This document shows, one piece after another, positions 45,916 to 57,563 of a stretch of DNA of 64,000 nt. Made by a program: the position numbers and the translations under genes. Every line of letters begins with the position of its first letter. The first letter of the stretch is position 1. Origin of the DNA: Aeoliella mucimassa (GTDB taxonomy: Bacteria; Planctomycetota; Planctomycetia; Pirellulales; Lacipirellulaceae); the NCBI RefSeq assembly GCF_007748035.1, contig NZ_CP036278.1, forward strand, positions 1,860,001 through 1,924,000, written 5' to 3'. The notes under the pieces are model-generated. The model was not told the DNA's origin and did no database searches. It saw only the letters and a list, made by a program, of their open reading frames with translations.

Positions 45916-46228
45916 TTAAACAAAGCGTGGCGTGCACCGGACGAAGCACTCTGCCAACGGTTAAACATGTATTAGAGCAGGTCGACGGCGCGTTTCAACA
46001 ACTGTTTTAAGCCACTTCGAGCCGCATGGGGGAAACCGGTGGGGCGACTGCACGTGCCATTTCTTGCACGTCCCGCTACACTGTTAATCCCCGTCTGTTC
46101 GTCCCCTCTCGTTTCTCACCCTTACGATCCACCGCAACGGTTCCGGCAGCAGGCGACTCATCGAAGTAGCGGCCGGAGCACCGCAGTTCGCAAGAATTCC
46201 CAAGCCCTCCGGTTGGTGACAGCACTAC

Positions 46229-47185
46229 ATGATCATTGCCAGAAGAATTCAGTGGAGCCACATCATCTTCTATACGTGGAAGAGCATGGCTTACTTTCTG
46301 ACGCTCTCTCTCATCGTGTACGTGTTGCATCACGAATTCGATTTGACCTGGGTGGCCATTCCCTTTAATGCGGTTGCCACGCTCAGTACCGCACTGGCGA
46401 TCTTCTTGGGGTTTAAGAACAACAGTGCGTACGACCGCTGGTGGGAAGCCCGAAAAATCTGGGGCAAGCTGGTGAACTACAGTCGGGCGTGGGGGCGTGA
46501 GGTGCTGAACCTGGCCATCGACGACAATCAGCCGGGCAGCGAGGAGCTGAAGCAATGGCAGCATCGCATGATCTATCGGCACATTGCCTTTGTGCATGCG
46601 CTGCGTGTGTTCCTGCGTCAGCGGCATGCTTACAACGAGATCGAAAACGAACTACTCGAAACGCACAACCAGTATCACGACATCGAGCCGTTCTTGGCGA
46701 ATAACGACCTTGAAATGGTACTCAGCAAACGCAATCCACCGAACTACTTATTGATGGAACAAGGCGACGACCTGCTCCGTGCGTACCAGCGGGGGTGGCT
46801 CTCGGATTATCGCTATGTAAAGCTGCACGAGACGCTTACCGAGTTCAACAACCATCAAGGCATGTGCGAGCGGATTAAGAACACTCCGTTCCCGCGGCCC
46901 TACAGTTTCTTCTCGCGACTGTTCGTGTTCATCCATGGTACGCTGGTGCCATTTGCGTTTATCGAAGTACTGGGGCCGTTCAATATTCCGCTGGCCTTGG
47001 TGATTAACTTCGTGTTCATTACGCTCGATTACATTGGTGAACGTACCGAAGACCCCTTCGAAAACCGCCCGGGCGACACGCCGCTTACGAGCATCAGCCT
47101 GACGATCGAAGAGAACCTGAAAGAAATGATGGGCGATCCCAACCTGCCCACCAAGCCGGTGCCGATTCATGGCATCGTGTTCTAG
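46229..47185 (+). CDS. bestrophin-like chloride channel protein
   Basis: A 318-residue membrane protein of the bestrophin/UPF0187 (YneE) family, an anion channel forming a pentamer. Early landmarks are the paired helices at residues 15-70 (FNAVATLSTALAIFLGFKNN and SAYDRWWEARKIWG), a long cytoplasmic middle, and two further spans at about 240-275 (VPFAFIEVLGPFNIPLALV). The C-terminal DYIGERTEDPFENRPGDTPL stretch is highly diagnostic. ATG at 46229. It is divergent from the LarA-like gene. Confidence 0.9.
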   Translation: MIIARRIQWSHIIFYTWKSMAYFLTLSLIVYVLHHEFDLTWVAIPFNAVATLSTALAIFLGFKNNSAYDRWWEARKIWGKLVNYSRAWGREVLNLAIDDNQPGSEELKQWQHRMIYRHIAFVHALRVFLRQRHAYNEIENELLETHNQYHDIEPFLANNDLEMVLSKRNPPNYLLMEQGDDLLRAYQRGWLSDYRYVKLHETLTEFNNHQGMCERIKNTPFPRPYSFFSRLFVFIHGTLVPFAFIEVLGPFNIPLALVINFVFITLDYIGERTEDPFENRPGDTPLTSISLTIEENLKEMMGDPNLPTKPVPIHGIVF

Positions 47186-47323
47186 CAAGGGATAAGCGAG
47201 CATCCCTATTGTGACTTGCAGCCGACGAGTGGAATCGACTAACTTGAAGGCAGTACTTTGTGAATGGTAGGTCGAAACCGACCTCTAGAACTTGGCTCAG
47301 CGTCGGCCACGAAGACGCCATCG

Positions 47324-47614
47324 ATGCCCGGACGAATTGTCGTGCGTGAAGGGGAATTGTTACCCGACGCACTCCGCCGTTTCCGTAGAGTGGTTCATCG
47401 TTCGACTCGCAGGCAATGGTCCAAGACCAGGCCCGGTCACTACATGAAGCCGAGTGAATTGGCTCGCAACAAGCGGGCGCTGAGTCGCCGAAACGCCTGG
47501 CTCGCTGCTCATGGATACGATGGGTACAACACCGTGTACCTCACCATGCAGCATCTAATGGCTCGAGAGCCCCCTTTTAAGCGAGGGAGACGCAAGAAAC
47601 CGCACGCAGGTTAG
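47324..47614 (+). CDS. second bS21-like protein
   Basis: A 96-residue basic protein resembling bS21: GELLPDALRRFRRVVHRST matches the S21 start helix, and HYMKPSELARNKRALSRR matches its FYEKPSExRxR block, but with extra residues between. Its C-terminal 40 residues (AHGYDGYNTVYLTMQHL) are not found in S21. It could be a stress or specialised ribosome protein, or an RNA-binding S21 relative. The Met at 47324 is used. It overlaps the convergent DUF3239-like gene by four bases at the stops. Confidence 0.6.
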   Translation: MPGRIVVREGELLPDALRRFRRVVHRSTRRQWSKTRPGHYMKPSELARNKRALSRRNAWLAAHGYDGYNTVYLTMQHLMAREPPFKRGRRKKPHAG

Positions 47615-48642
47615 TAGTCGTTCTTGTTGTTGATCTTGCGACCAATCGCTTTGCCTGGGGCTTCCCACAAAGCGTACAGCCCAGGAGCGTAAGGACGCTC
47701 GATCAACTGCAGGGCTTCGTGTAGGAACGCGTATTGCTCCTCGGGAAAGCTGGCCGCCAGTCGTTCGAGCGTGGCCTGATCGCCGGTGGCGTACTCGGCC
47801 GGATCGGGATAGAAGTCGCTCCAATGCTCGGCATGCTTGTTGTGCGGGGCACCATAGTAAGCGATGGTGGGAACAACGCTGCCGATTTCGAGAGGCTTGC
47901 CGCACGACGACTTGAGTTTGATCGGTAGAATCTTGACCGCCAGGTACTCGCCGACTCCTTGCGAAAGGTCGGTCGGTACCGCAATGAGTGCTGGCTCAAG
48001 CGAAACCACGATGCCAGGATTCGCGTCGCCGCGGCGGAACTTATGCGACTTGTTCCAGGTGAAGTAAGCGAGCGTGCCGAGTATCGCGGGGCTGAATAGC
48101 CAGATCGGGGTGGCCCCTCCATCCTTGGTGGCCAAGGTGCCGGAGTGCCCGCTAAGAACGAGTCCCAGCCAGATCAACAGCACGAGCGCCGCGGATCCAA
48201 CGCCAGCGATGAGTCCCAGTGGTTGGTACTTCCACCATTGCAACGGATTGAAGCGGATGAGTCCCGGGTTGCTGGCCACGGTCTCTTGGAACACGCCGGT
48301 AGAAGGCCGGGGAGCCTCGCGCTCGAGTTCTGATAGAAAGTCGTTATCGAACAGCGGACCTTCGTCTTCAGGTGGAGTCGCTTTGGGTTTCGGCGGTGCT
48401 GGCTTTGCAGCTGGCTTCGGAGGGGCTGGTTTCGCAGCTTTTGGTTTTGGTGTCGGTTTCGCCGCGGCGGGCGTTGGTTGCTTGTCCGGCGAAGCTGCTT
48501 CGGCCGCAGGTATCTGGAACGACTGCCCGCACTCTTTCGAGGCACACTTCACCTTTCGCCCTGCGTACTCGAGGGGGGCTTTGGCCTTGGCTCCACAGTG
48601 AGGACAAGTCACACGAATACGTTGCGGCGCGGGATCGGACAT
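47611..48642 (-). CDS. membrane protein with zinc-ribbon N-terminus (DUF3239-like)
   Basis: A 343-residue protein. The first 45 residues have a zinc-ribbon-like CPHCGAKAKAP ... CASKECG. Then comes a long Pro/Ala/Lys-rich linker (residues about 50-95), two membrane spans near 145-205, and a C-terminal soluble domain (LIAVPTDLSQGVGEYLAVKI) resembling DUF3239. The function is unknown. The start at 48642 is MSDPAPQRI; an open frame continues upstream without likeness to the rest. Similar low-complexity linkers are common in planctomycete membrane proteins. Confidence 0.65.
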   Translation of the reverse strand: MSDPAPQRIRVTCPHCGAKAKAPLEYAGRKVKCASKECGQSFQIPAAEAASPDKQPTPAAAKPTPKPKAAKPAPPKPAAKPAPPKPKATPPEDEGPLFDNDFLSELEREAPRPSTGVFQETVASNPGLIRFNPLQWWKYQPLGLIAGVGSAALVLLIWLGLVLSGHSGTLATKDGGATPIWLFSPAILGTLAYFTWNKSHKFRRGDANPGIVVSLEPALIAVPTDLSQGVGEYLAVKILPIKLKSSCGKPLEIGSVVPTIAYYGAPHNKHAEHWSDFYPDPAEYATGDQATLERLAASFPEEQYAFLHEALQLIERPYAPGLYALWEAPGKAIGRKINNKNDY

Positions 48643-48760
48643 AAGCAATGCAGAAGGCGAGGCGTTGACAGTGTTGCAGGAAACCACAAGCTGCCGATTG
48701 TAGCAGCCAGACTGGCTTGCTGCAGAAAAAACCAAGCCTCGCTCCGCGCGCGGGGAGCGG

Positions 48761-48955
48761 TTACCGGTCGACGTCCGGTTTTTCGTTGCCGTTTTCGTCG
48801 TAGCGGTTAAACGCAAAGTAGACGAACATGCCAGGCAGCGCCGGCAGCATCACGAAATAGAACCAGGTGACCAGCACCCCCAGCACAATGACCAGCACGG
48901 CCAGAATGAGCCAAACCCACCAAGTGTCACGCCACAGCCCGACTAAAGGTCCCAT
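48761..48955 (-). CDS. small membrane protein of unknown function
   Basis: A 64-residue protein with one or two hydrophobic stretches (WVWLILAVLVIVLGVLVTWF) and a charged C-terminus (DENGNEKPDVDR). ATG at 48955. It sits between the guaA end and the zinc-ribbon membrane gene on the same strand. No known family recognised. Confidence 0.5.
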   Translation of the reverse strand: MGPLVGLWRDTWWVWLILAVLVIVLGVLVTWFYFVMLPALPGMFVYFAFNRYDENGNEKPDVDR

Positions 48956-49006
48956 GATCGTTGCGAATCAAATAAGGTTGTAGGTAAAGGGAGCCAACCT
49001 CGCGGG

Positions 49007-50557
49007 CTACTCCCATTCGATCGTTGCAGGAGGTTTGCTACTGATGTCGTAGACCACGCGATTGACGCCTTTGACTTCGTTGATGATCCGCGTGGCAATG
49101 CGACTTAGCAGTTCGTGCGGCAAATGGCTCCAGTCGGCGGTCATGAAGTCGTCGGTATTCACGCTGCGAACGCAGATGGCGTTGTCGTAGGTGCGACTAT
49201 CGCCCATTACGCCGACGCTTTGCACCGGCAGCAACACCGCAAACGACTGACTGGTGGAGCGGTACAGACCTTCGGCTTTAATCTCGCCGACCACGATGGC
49301 GTCGGCCTCGCGGAGCATCGCCAGCTTGTCGCGCGTGACCTCGCCCAGGCAGCGAACCGCCAGGCCTGGGCCGGGGAACGGATGACGCCAGACAATCTCT
49401 TCGGGCAAGCCGAGTTGCAAACCGAGTTGGCGGACTTCGTCCTTAAAAAGGTCGCGAAGCGGCTCGATCAGGTCGAAGCCGAGTTCTTCGGGCAGGCCGC
49501 CGACGTTGTGGTGCAGCTTGATTGTATCCGCAGGACCATCGGCCGAGGCCCCGCTCTCGATCACGTCGGGATACAGGGTGCCTTGGGCCAGGTACTTGGC
49601 TCCAGTAATTTTGTCGGCTTCTTCCTTGAAGCAAGCGATGAACTCATGCCCGATCCGGCGACGCTTTTCTTGTGGGTCGACGATGCCAGCGAGTTTGTCG
49701 AGAAAGCGGTCTTCGGCCTCGACCACATGCAGGTCCGATTTGAAGTGGCCCGAAAACTCCTGAACCACCAACCGGGCTTCGTCTTTGCGGAGCAAGCCGT
49801 TGTCGACCAGGATGCAGGAGAGTTGCGACCCGATGGCCCGCGACAGCAATGCGGCAACCACCGACGAGTCGACCCCGCCCGAGAGTCCGCAGATCACGCG
49901 ATTGTCGCCTACCTGCTCGCGAATGCGCTCGATGGTTTCGTCGGCAAAGTCGCCGAGACGCCAGGTGCCATCGCAGTCGCACACGTTGCGAACGAAGTTG
50001 GCCAGCAAGGTTTTGCCTTCGACCGTGTGGGTGACTTCGGGATGGAACTGCAGCCCGTACACCGGGCGGGTCTTGTGACGCACGGCCGCGTAGGGGCAGG
50101 TGCCCGTGCTGGCGAGCGGCACAAACGTCTCGTCGATGGCGGTAACCTGGTCGCCGTGGCTCATCCAGACTTCCGTCTTGGGGTGCACATCGGCAAACAG
50201 ATCGCTGTGGTCGAGCACATCGACATGGGCGCGGCCATACTCGCGACTATTAACGCTCTTTACTTCGCCACCCAACGCCTGGCAGGCAAGCTGCATGCCG
50301 TAGCAGATACCGAGCACGGGGATGCCGAGTTCGAACAGCTCGGGATCGCACTTCGGGGCACCGTCGGCGTACACGCTGCTGGGACCGCCGGAGAGGATGA
50401 TGCCTTTGGGGGCAAGCTCGCGGAGTCGGTCGGCAGTAATATCGTGGCGGACGATTTCGCAGTAGACGTGCTGCTCCCGTACCCGGCGGGCGATGAGCTG
50501 TGCAAGTTGCGACCCAAAATCGAGTACCAGAACACGCTGGTTAGCAAGGCTGGACAT
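49007..50557 (-). CDS. guaA: GMP synthase (glutamine-hydrolysing)
   Basis: A 516-residue enzyme turning XMP to GMP with glutamine. The class I amidotransferase domain has the nucleophile Cys85 in GICYGMQ and the His/Glu pair in FHPEV (172-174). The synthetase domain has the ATP PP-loop GLSGGVDSS (224-232). The C-terminal dimer domain ends [16 protein letters not shown], as in other GuaA. The start [10 protein letters not shown] at 50557 fits the family. The small membrane gene follows about 50 bases downstream; guaB is not near. Confidence 0.97.
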   Translation of the reverse strand: MSSLANQRVLVLDFGSQLAQLIARRVREQHVYCEIVRHDITADRLRELAPKGIILSGGPSSVYADGAPKCDPELFELGIPVLGICYGMQLACQALGGEVKSVNSREYGRAHVDVLDHSDLFADVHPKTEVWMSHGDQVTAIDETFVPLASTGTCPYAAVRHKTRPVYGLQFHPEVTHTVEGKTLLANFVRNVCDCDGTWRLGDFADETIERIREQVGDNRVICGLSGGVDSSVVAALLSRAIGSQLSCILVDNGLLRKDEARLVVQEFSGHFKSDLHVVEAEDRFLDKLAGIVDPQEKRRRIGHEFIACFKEEADKITGAKYLAQGTLYPDVIESGASADGPADTIKLHHNVGGLPEELGFDLIEPLRDLFKDEVRQLGLQLGLPEEIVWRHPFPGPGLAVRCLGEVTRDKLAMLREADAIVVGEIKAEGLYRSTSQSFAVLLPVQSVGVMGDSRTYDNAICVRSVNTDDFMTADWSHLPHELLSRIATRIINEVKGVNRVVYDISSKPPATIEWE

Positions 50558-50727
50558 GCAGGGTAGGGGAGGGGGCTGGGAGGATGGGGAACCGGGAAAA
50601 CCTATGATTGTAGCAAGTTTGCGTCGCCCGCCTATCCGCACCGTTGTCCGACCCCAAACCCGCGCGCTATAGTGAGGACTCGCTCCCCTACGCTTCACCG
50701 TACTCCGACGAAACTAGCTGCTGCACG

Positions 50728-51498
50728 ATGCTTATATTGCTGACGAACGACGATGGTATTTATGCTCCCGGCCTGGCGGCGATGGAGCGGGAATTGCAGA
50801 AACTGGGCGACGTGGTAGTCGTGGCTCCGGCCACCGAACAGAGCGGCGTCGGGCACTCGATCACCTTTCTCACCCCTCTGATGGCCAAAGAAGCCTCGTT
50901 TGGCGACGATCGCCGCGGGTGGGCCGTTGAGGGAAGCCCGGCCGACTGCGTGAAGTTGGCAATCGCCAAGTTCTGCCCGCAGCAGCCCGATCTCGTGGTC
51001 AGCGGTATCAACGGCGGGCTGAACGTCGGCATTAACGTGCTGTATTCCGGCACCGTGGCGGCCGCCACCGAGGGGGCGCTGCACGGGATTCCCAGCATTG
51101 CAGTGTCGCTCGAGTACGACGACAACCCACGCTTCGACCGAGCCGCCGAGATGGGGGTGCAGGTCATCGAGCAATTGCTCGAAAAGCGTGCTTTCGACAA
51201 GCAAAAGCTGTATAGTTTCAATATGTCGACGGCAGCCTCGCTGCGGTCGGTGGACGATCCGCCCGAACTGCACGTGGTGCCGATGGGCGTGGCCCGCTGG
51301 CCGGCCGAGTTCGAGGAACGCCGCGATCCGAAAGGGCGGCGGTACTATTGGGCAACCGGAACTCCCCCCACCGGGTTTCCCCAAGAGACCGACCTCAACG
51401 CGATTCAACAGGGACACGTTACCCTCACCCCGCTGGAGTTCGATCGGACTCGGGCGGATTACCTCGCGGAGATGAAAACATGGGACATCAAAATCTGA
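50728..51498 (+). CDS. surE: 5'/3'-nucleotidase SurE
   Basis: A 256-residue metal-dependent phosphatase acting on nucleoside monophosphates. LTNDDGIYAPGL provides the metal Asp pair (Asp8, Asp9), and the remaining metal ligands lie in APATEQSGVGHSIT and SGINGGLNVG. The C-terminal YWATGTPPT is also conserved. The Met at 50728 is the family start. It overlaps the next lipoprotein gene by 19 bases. It is divergent from guaA, and both act in nucleotide metabolism, though this may be coincidence. Confidence 0.95.
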   Translation: MLILLTNDDGIYAPGLAAMERELQKLGDVVVVAPATEQSGVGHSITFLTPLMAKEASFGDDRRGWAVEGSPADCVKLAIAKFCPQQPDLVVSGINGGLNVGINVLYSGTVAAATEGALHGIPSIAVSLEYDDNPRFDRAAEMGVQVIEQLLEKRAFDKQKLYSFNMSTAASLRSVDDPPELHVVPMGVARWPAEFEERRDPKGRRYYWATGTPPTGFPQETDLNAIQQGHVTLTPLEFDRTRADYLAEMKTWDIKI

Positions 51499-51944
51499 GT
51501 CTGCTTGCCGCGTTCATGCTGCTGGTCGCTACTGGTTGCGACTCCGGTGTCGAGATGTCGATCGACCCGGTACCTCAGAATTCTCAGGCTGAGGTTACTG
51601 AACCGGTGGAAAATGAAGTTGTTAATAGACCAATCAAAGTATTAGCAAGTGAACCCATTGAAGGGGTCGAAGTCAAAGGTCTTCTAAGTGCCAAAGCGGG
51701 TGCCCATCGCCAAGTAGAAGCTTGGGCTGGGACCGAACGCTTCGGCCAAGCGATTAATCAGTTTTACGCCTCAAACGGTAGATATCCCAAGTCGCATGAG
51801 GAGTTTATGAAGAAAGCTTGGGAGCCACAGTTGATGGCCATGCCGAAAATTGAGGAAGGCTACGAGTTCCGCTACTTTGCCGATGATCACCAAGTCTACA
51901 AGGTACTCATTGGTCACGAGGATGAATGGGCCGACAGCGAGTAG
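51480..51944 (+). CDS. lipoprotein of unknown function
   Basis: A 154-residue protein with a lipoprotein signal (LLAAFMLLVATGC, Cys near residue 20). A Ser/Glu-rich linker is followed by a compact domain (FGQAINQFYASNGRYPKSHE, YEFRYFADDHQVYKVLIG), with a motif like pilin-type 'NGRYP' strands. The ATG at 51480 lies inside the end of surE, with GGAG eight bases upstream, so it is coupled. No family recognised. Confidence 0.65.
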   Translation: MGHQNLSLLAAFMLLVATGCDSGVEMSIDPVPQNSQAEVTEPVENEVVNRPIKVLASEPIEGVEVKGLLSAKAGAHRQVEAWAGTERFGQAINQFYASNGRYPKSHEEFMKKAWEPQLMAMPKIEEGYEFRYFADDHQVYKVLIGHEDEWADSE

Positions 51945-52086
51945 TCTGGCCCCGTAGAATCGTCACAACCGGTGCCAGCTACGCAAGTAGCGGCCGAATT
52001 ACTGGCTTTTGCTTGGGGCAAACGCGCGCGGTGATTAATCTGGAAGTAGGTTCTCGCCTTTTTACTTCCAGCTAGATGTGCTCCTC

Positions 52087-52569
52087 ATGTTTGCTACTCG
52101 TCATGCTTTGTTGGTCGCTACCCTGTTTACTTCGGTTGCCGGTTGGTCGGTAGCCGCTCATGCGGAAGATTGCTGCGAACAGCCGACTTGGATGTTCCAA
52201 CGCAGCACCTACTCGCACGCCCCCGAGTCCGGGGCCCGCGTCGCCCAGTACGAACGACATGCGTACGTCGAAGAGTTGCCAGACCCTCGCCTAGTCACCA
52301 GCGGCTATCGCACCACCCGCACCAGCTTGCGGGGCGTGAACGGTAGCGTTGACAATTACTACCAGGTGCAGAGCTGGGGCAATGGTCGCGGCGGGATCGA
52401 TGCCGAATGGGAGCGGTTCCACGACGCCTGGAAAGAGTCGTACCTGTCGGGCGGATACTACAATGGCTCCGCGTACGGCGGCTATGGTGGATACGGCTAC
52501 GGCGGATACGGTGGCTATCCAAATCGCAGCTACGGTTATGGTTACCGAGGTGGCTTCGGCCAACCTTAA
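52087..52569 (+). CDS. exported Gly/Tyr-rich protein of unknown function
   Basis: A 160-residue protein with a signal peptide (LLVATLFTSVAGWSVAAHA), an early Cys pair (DCCEQP), and a C-terminal Gly/Tyr repeat region (GGYGGYGYGGYGGYP and more). Such tails occur in structural or surface proteins. The ATG at 52087 is used; a GTG three codons earlier is possible. It stands apart from surE and its lipoprotein. Confidence 0.6.
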   Translation: MFATRHALLVATLFTSVAGWSVAAHAEDCCEQPTWMFQRSTYSHAPESGARVAQYERHAYVEELPDPRLVTSGYRTTRTSLRGVNGSVDNYYQVQSWGNGRGGIDAEWERFHDAWKESYLSGGYYNGSAYGGYGGYGYGGYGGYPNRSYGYGYRGGFGQP

Positions 52570-52592
52570 CAAGTCGAGTAGGGATCGACTCG

Positions 52593-53144
52593 CTAGTTGA
52601 TTAGTTGATTAATCAATTGCTCGAAGTCGGGATCAGATACAACATTCTCGATCAACCAGCGATGCTCTCCGCGGACTAGGCTCACGGTAACCGAAGAACG
52701 CCCCGCCCCTGGCGTACCCGTCTTTTTGTATTTACCCGCAAAGTATCCTTCGAACCGCGCGGTCGCGTGCTTGGGATTCTTGGGGTCATCGAGTTCGATC
52801 TTGATATCGCTGATCACGTTCGCCTTTTCGACTTGGATGATCGGCATCAACTTGTCGACCATCTTCCGTGTCTCGGTCGCCGAGGCCGCAAGGTGGGCGC
52901 GAACGTCTTCGATGTCGTTATTCTCCGCCGCATCGCAGATGCTGGTCACTGCGACCTCCACCAGCTCACGCTCGGTGTAGACGATTTGCTCCATCACCAG
53001 CCCGCAGAGCGTCAGCACCGCGATAAGCACCGTTGCCAAGAAGGACCCCACGCTGCGGGTGGAGTAGTACATCACTCCACTAAAGGTGAGCAGCACCAGG
53101 CCAATCATTAAGAGCGGAATCGGATTTTCGAAGAGGTAGATCAT
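52593..53144 (-). CDS. membrane protein of unknown function
   Basis: A 183-residue protein with two or three membrane spans in its first 55 residues (PLLMIGLVLLTFSGVMYY and FLATVLIAVLTLCGLV), then a soluble domain of alternating helix and strand (IICDAAENNDIEDVRAHL region; GRSSVTVSLVRGEHRWLIEN). The C-terminal strand pattern resembles SnoaL/NTF2-like folds, but this is a guess. ATG at 53144. It converges with the preceding Gly/Tyr gene. Confidence 0.6.
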   Translation of the reverse strand: MIYLFENPIPLLMIGLVLLTFSGVMYYSTRSVGSFLATVLIAVLTLCGLVMEQIVYTERELVEVAVTSICDAAENNDIEDVRAHLAASATETRKMVDKLMPIIQVEKANVISDIKIELDDPKNPKHATARFEGYFAGKYKKTGTPGAGRSSVTVSLVRGEHRWLIENVVSDPDFEQLINQLIN

Positions 53145-53540
53145 GGCTATATCTTAGAGCGTTCGGAAGGAATTGGCGAGCCGACTCCCGGCTTTGAAGC
53201 TTAGTTTTGGGCGTGGGCCGGGAACTAGTTAGGGGACCCCCTTATTCGGGATAAGCGGCTCCTTAATTGCCGTCGAGGCGACTGCCGGGTGGTATATTGA
53301 CGCTACCCGCAGCGGGCTGCGTCGGTACGATCGACCACTATGTTAGGAAAAGGTGGGCCAAGGCCGAAGCGGTTGGCCAAGAACCTATTCGGCATATTTG
53401 CCGGAGTTATTCGCCAGCGGCGGCGAAAGAGTTCGCCAAACACTCCGGATTAACTTTACTCGAAGTGGGAGTGCCCACCCTGTTCAAAAATCCTGGCCCT
53501 GTGAAAGCCACTTGCCTGGTGGAAGGGCGAGTTCGAACAT
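53145..53540. other. intergenic of about 400 bases
   Basis: No gene is supported. A small hairpin CTTAT/ATAAG is near 53250-53265. Short open frames show no codon bias. Confidence 0.4.
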
Positions 53541-54284
53541 CTAGTGAACTCCCCGAACCCACACTCTGATCCGCTCCAGCATCATCCGAATCCAGCGATT
53601 CGATTTCGGTGGGGTGAGGGTCCATGGACTGTCGCGAATCCACAATGGCGTCGGGCGATGGTCGGCCGGATTTAGCTCCGGCGGCTGACTCACATGCTCG
53701 GCGTAGCGGGCGATGCGGCTTGCCAGCGACCGGCGAAACGGGCAGCTCTTCATCGCGGCCACAAACGGGTCGTTCGGGTAGTCGTTTGCCAGCCGTCGCA
53801 GCCGCGGCCAGGCTTCCACCCGGTAGAGCGCCTTCGCGAAATGCTTGCGCAAAGTGGGCGTCGCCTCGGCAGGCAGTGACTCGAGGTCGTGGCTCTTCAT
53901 TCGGGTCGAACACCGTCCTTGCAGCCAGAGGGCGACCGGAAACACCGGAGACTCGGGCGGTAGCTTTTGGAGCACCTGTTGCAGTCCCCTGCAAGGAGCG
54001 AGCGAGAGAATCGCCTGGAAATCTCGGCGGAACGCTAGCAGCCAGTTCCCCGTAGGTGTCGAGTCGGCCAGTTGTTGCTCGCGAAATTCGGCCAGTTCCA
54101 GCAAAAAACGCTCGGTTGCCAGATCGCCGCTGCGATAGGTGGTGCGGAGCGGTTTGTTCTTCTTGCGTGCCGCCCAATGGTCGGACGCAGCGATCTCAAA
54201 CTTCGGCCGATCTGGAAAGACGCCTGCCACGATTGGTCCCTCGTGTGTAAAATTGCCGATCCGCAATCCCGAGCCGCGAGTCAT
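53541..54284 (-). CDS. hypothetical protein, helical
   Basis: A 247-residue soluble protein, rich in Arg, Leu and Ala, predicted mostly helical. No catalytic motif is seen. [19 protein letters not shown] and [18 protein letters not shown] look like repeat helices. The competing minus-strand frame (53407-54177) has poor composition and is a shadow. ATG at 54284, divergent from ettA. No family recognised; a HEAT-like repeat protein is possible. Confidence 0.55.
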   Translation of the reverse strand: MTRGSGLRIGNFTHEGPIVAGVFPDRPKFEIAASDHWAARKKNKPLRTTYRSGDLATERFLLELAEFREQQLADSTPTGNWLLAFRRDFQAILSLAPCRGLQQVLQKLPPESPVFPVALWLQGRCSTRMKSHDLESLPAEATPTLRKHFAKALYRVEAWPRLRRLANDYPNDPFVAAMKSCPFRRSLASRIARYAEHVSQPPELNPADHRPTPLWIRDSPWTLTPPKSNRWIRMMLERIRVWVRGVH

Positions 54285-54364
54285 TGTACCACTCTGGCCT
54301 TCGCCGGCCGAGGCAATTTCGCAAGCTTTCCGTTTCCCGCCCCCAGAACCTACGCTCTTTGCAT

Positions 54365-56041
<1,677 letters not shown>

Positions 56042-56077
56042 CTTGGCACAGGCAGTCGATTCGGGAGGGGCCCAGCG

Positions 56078-57058
56078 ATGTCGACTTGGACCGCATGCGG
56101 GACCTTGGATCTCGACCTGGCGCTCCCGGTACGTCGGCGGTTTCTTGTGCATCGTGAGACCTACCAGCAAGCGGCCGAGGAGTTGCTGGTCGCCATGAAG
56201 CAGGAGATGCCGAGCTGGTTGCCGCGGATTGCCCACCTGGTCGATCTGCGGACCGCCCGCCGGTTCCACTCGCTGGCCAAGGCTCAGGCCGAAGTGATGG
56301 GCATCGACTGGCGCGACTTGATGATTGCTGGCGTGGCCTACGACCTGACGCTCGCGTACTTCGGCTGCTCGACGATGGCCCACGCCACTCAGGAGGGGCC
56401 CGTGCTGGCGCGGAACATGGACTGGTGGCCCGAACGCCCGCTCGCCAGGCATAGCTACGTGTTTCGCGAACTCGACGGCCCCATGGCCCGCACCACCGTG
56501 GCTGGCTGGCCCGGGGCCATTGGGCTGGTGACCGGGATGTCGCAGCACGGATTCGCCTTGGCGATGAACGCGGTCGGCGACGGAACCGGGCTCAACAAAA
56601 CCGGCTACCCGGTGATGCTGCACCTGCGGCGGGTGATCGACGATTGCCGCTCGTTCGATCAGGCGGTCGAGCGCGTCGCCCAACAGTCGCTCGCTGCGCC
56701 TTGCCTGGTGACGATCGTCGGCACCGAGAACCACCAGCGGGTCTGTGTGGAGCGGACTCCGACCACGTGCTGCATCCGACGCGCGGAAGGGGACGATCCG
56801 CTGCTGACCACCAACCACTACCAGGCGGACGAAGACGACCTGGAGCTCGACGCGGGGAGCTTGGGTTCTACCAGCTGCGGGCGACTTGCCGCTATGCAGC
56901 AGTTGCTTCCGACTGATTGTCGAGCGATGCCTGACGACGAGTTGCTGTATGTGCTGAGCGACTCGCAAGTTCGTTTGGGTATTACCGCGCAGCACATCGT
57001 GATGCGTCCTCGCGAGAATCGTATGCAGCTCTGCGTTCCCACGAGTCTGGTTTCGTAA
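56078..57058 (+). CDS. Ntn-hydrolase (C45/acid ceramidase-like)
   Basis: A 326-residue protein resembling acyltransferase/amidase Ntn hydrolases (C45, acid ceramidase, choloylglycine hydrolase). The presumed nucleophile is Cys97 in YFGCSTMAHAT, which would be freed by self-cleavage; GPVLARNMDWWP supplies the substrate Arg/Asn/Asp. Further conserved parts are GLVTGMSQHGFALAMNAVG and LTTNHY. There is no signal peptide, so it is likely cytoplasmic. It follows ettA by about 36 bases on the same strand. The acyl amide it uses is unknown. Confidence 0.75.
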   Translation: MSTWTACGTLDLDLALPVRRRFLVHRETYQQAAEELLVAMKQEMPSWLPRIAHLVDLRTARRFHSLAKAQAEVMGIDWRDLMIAGVAYDLTLAYFGCSTMAHATQEGPVLARNMDWWPERPLARHSYVFRELDGPMARTTVAGWPGAIGLVTGMSQHGFALAMNAVGDGTGLNKTGYPVMLHLRRVIDDCRSFDQAVERVAQQSLAAPCLVTIVGTENHQRVCVERTPTTCCIRRAEGDDPLLTTNHYQADEDDLELDAGSLGSTSCGRLAAMQQLLPTDCRAMPDDELLYVLSDSQVRLGITAQHIVMRPRENRMQLCVPTSLVS

Positions 57059-57193
57059 CCGGTCGCGTGGATCGATTCCGAGTAACTCTTGGTTTGCACA
57101 CGGCTCCGCGGTTGTTCTTCGAGGTTGCATTCCTTAAACTCGGTCTCCTTATAACGTTGAAACTGGTTTGAATTTTTGAGGAGCGAATTAACA

Positions 57194-57442
57194 ATGAGTG
57201 TTGTTCGAGTAGGCTCGACTCAACAGTATGCCGATAACTGGGACTCGATCTTCAGTGGTCCAAAAGGCAAGAAGAAGGCGACCACCGCGAAGCAGAAGGC
57301 TGCCAAGAAGACCGCGAAGAAGAAGTCGACCAATAAGAAAGCCGTAGCCGCGGCCACGCCGGCCAAGGCGAAGAAGGCGACCAAGAAGAAGGCCTCGCCG
57401 AAGAAAGCTGCCAAGAAGAAGACGGCGAAGAAGAAAAAATAG
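57194..57442 (+). CDS. histone H1-like Lys/Ala-rich protein
   Basis: An 82-residue protein. The first 27 residues (MSVVRVGSTQQYADNWDSIF) are non-basic; the rest is a KKA/KKK repeat (AKKTAKKKSTNKKAVAAA and following) like histone H1 tails and bacterial H1-like proteins. It likely binds nucleic acid non-specifically and may compact DNA. GAGGAG precedes the ATG at 57194. Planctomycetes have several such genes. An opposite-strand frame here is an artefact. Confidence 0.75.
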   Translation: MSVVRVGSTQQYADNWDSIFSGPKGKKKATTAKQKAAKKTAKKKSTNKKAVAAATPAKAKKATKKKASPKKAAKKKTAKKKK

Positions 57443-57554
57443 TGCAAGGCTAGGCGTTCCTTCTGCGGGCGAGCTTCGTCCCGCGGCGCGTTAAAATCGG
57501 AAGAATGGGTAGTGCTGCGGGTTTTCAAGCGGCATTTTCCCCGGTTCTCTTATC

Positions 57555-57563
57555 CAATCCCCA
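57555..57563. repeat. target-site duplication, left
   Basis: CAATCCCCA, identical to 59074-59082. The two flank the insertion sequence directly. Confidence 0.9.

Larger units (their letters stand above)
45750..46228. other. intergenic between divergent genes
   Basis: This stretch separates the LarA-like gene and the bestrophin. It carries two inverted repeats (45781-45815 and 45897-45915). No gene is visible. Confidence 0.45.

Noticed and set aside
53407-54177. 256-codon minus-strand frame beside the hypothetical gene
   Set aside because: Its composition is irregular and it overlaps the better frame 53541-54284.
57220-57528. Phe/Ala-rich minus-strand frame
   Set aside because: It is the antisense of the Lys/Ala-rich H1-like gene.
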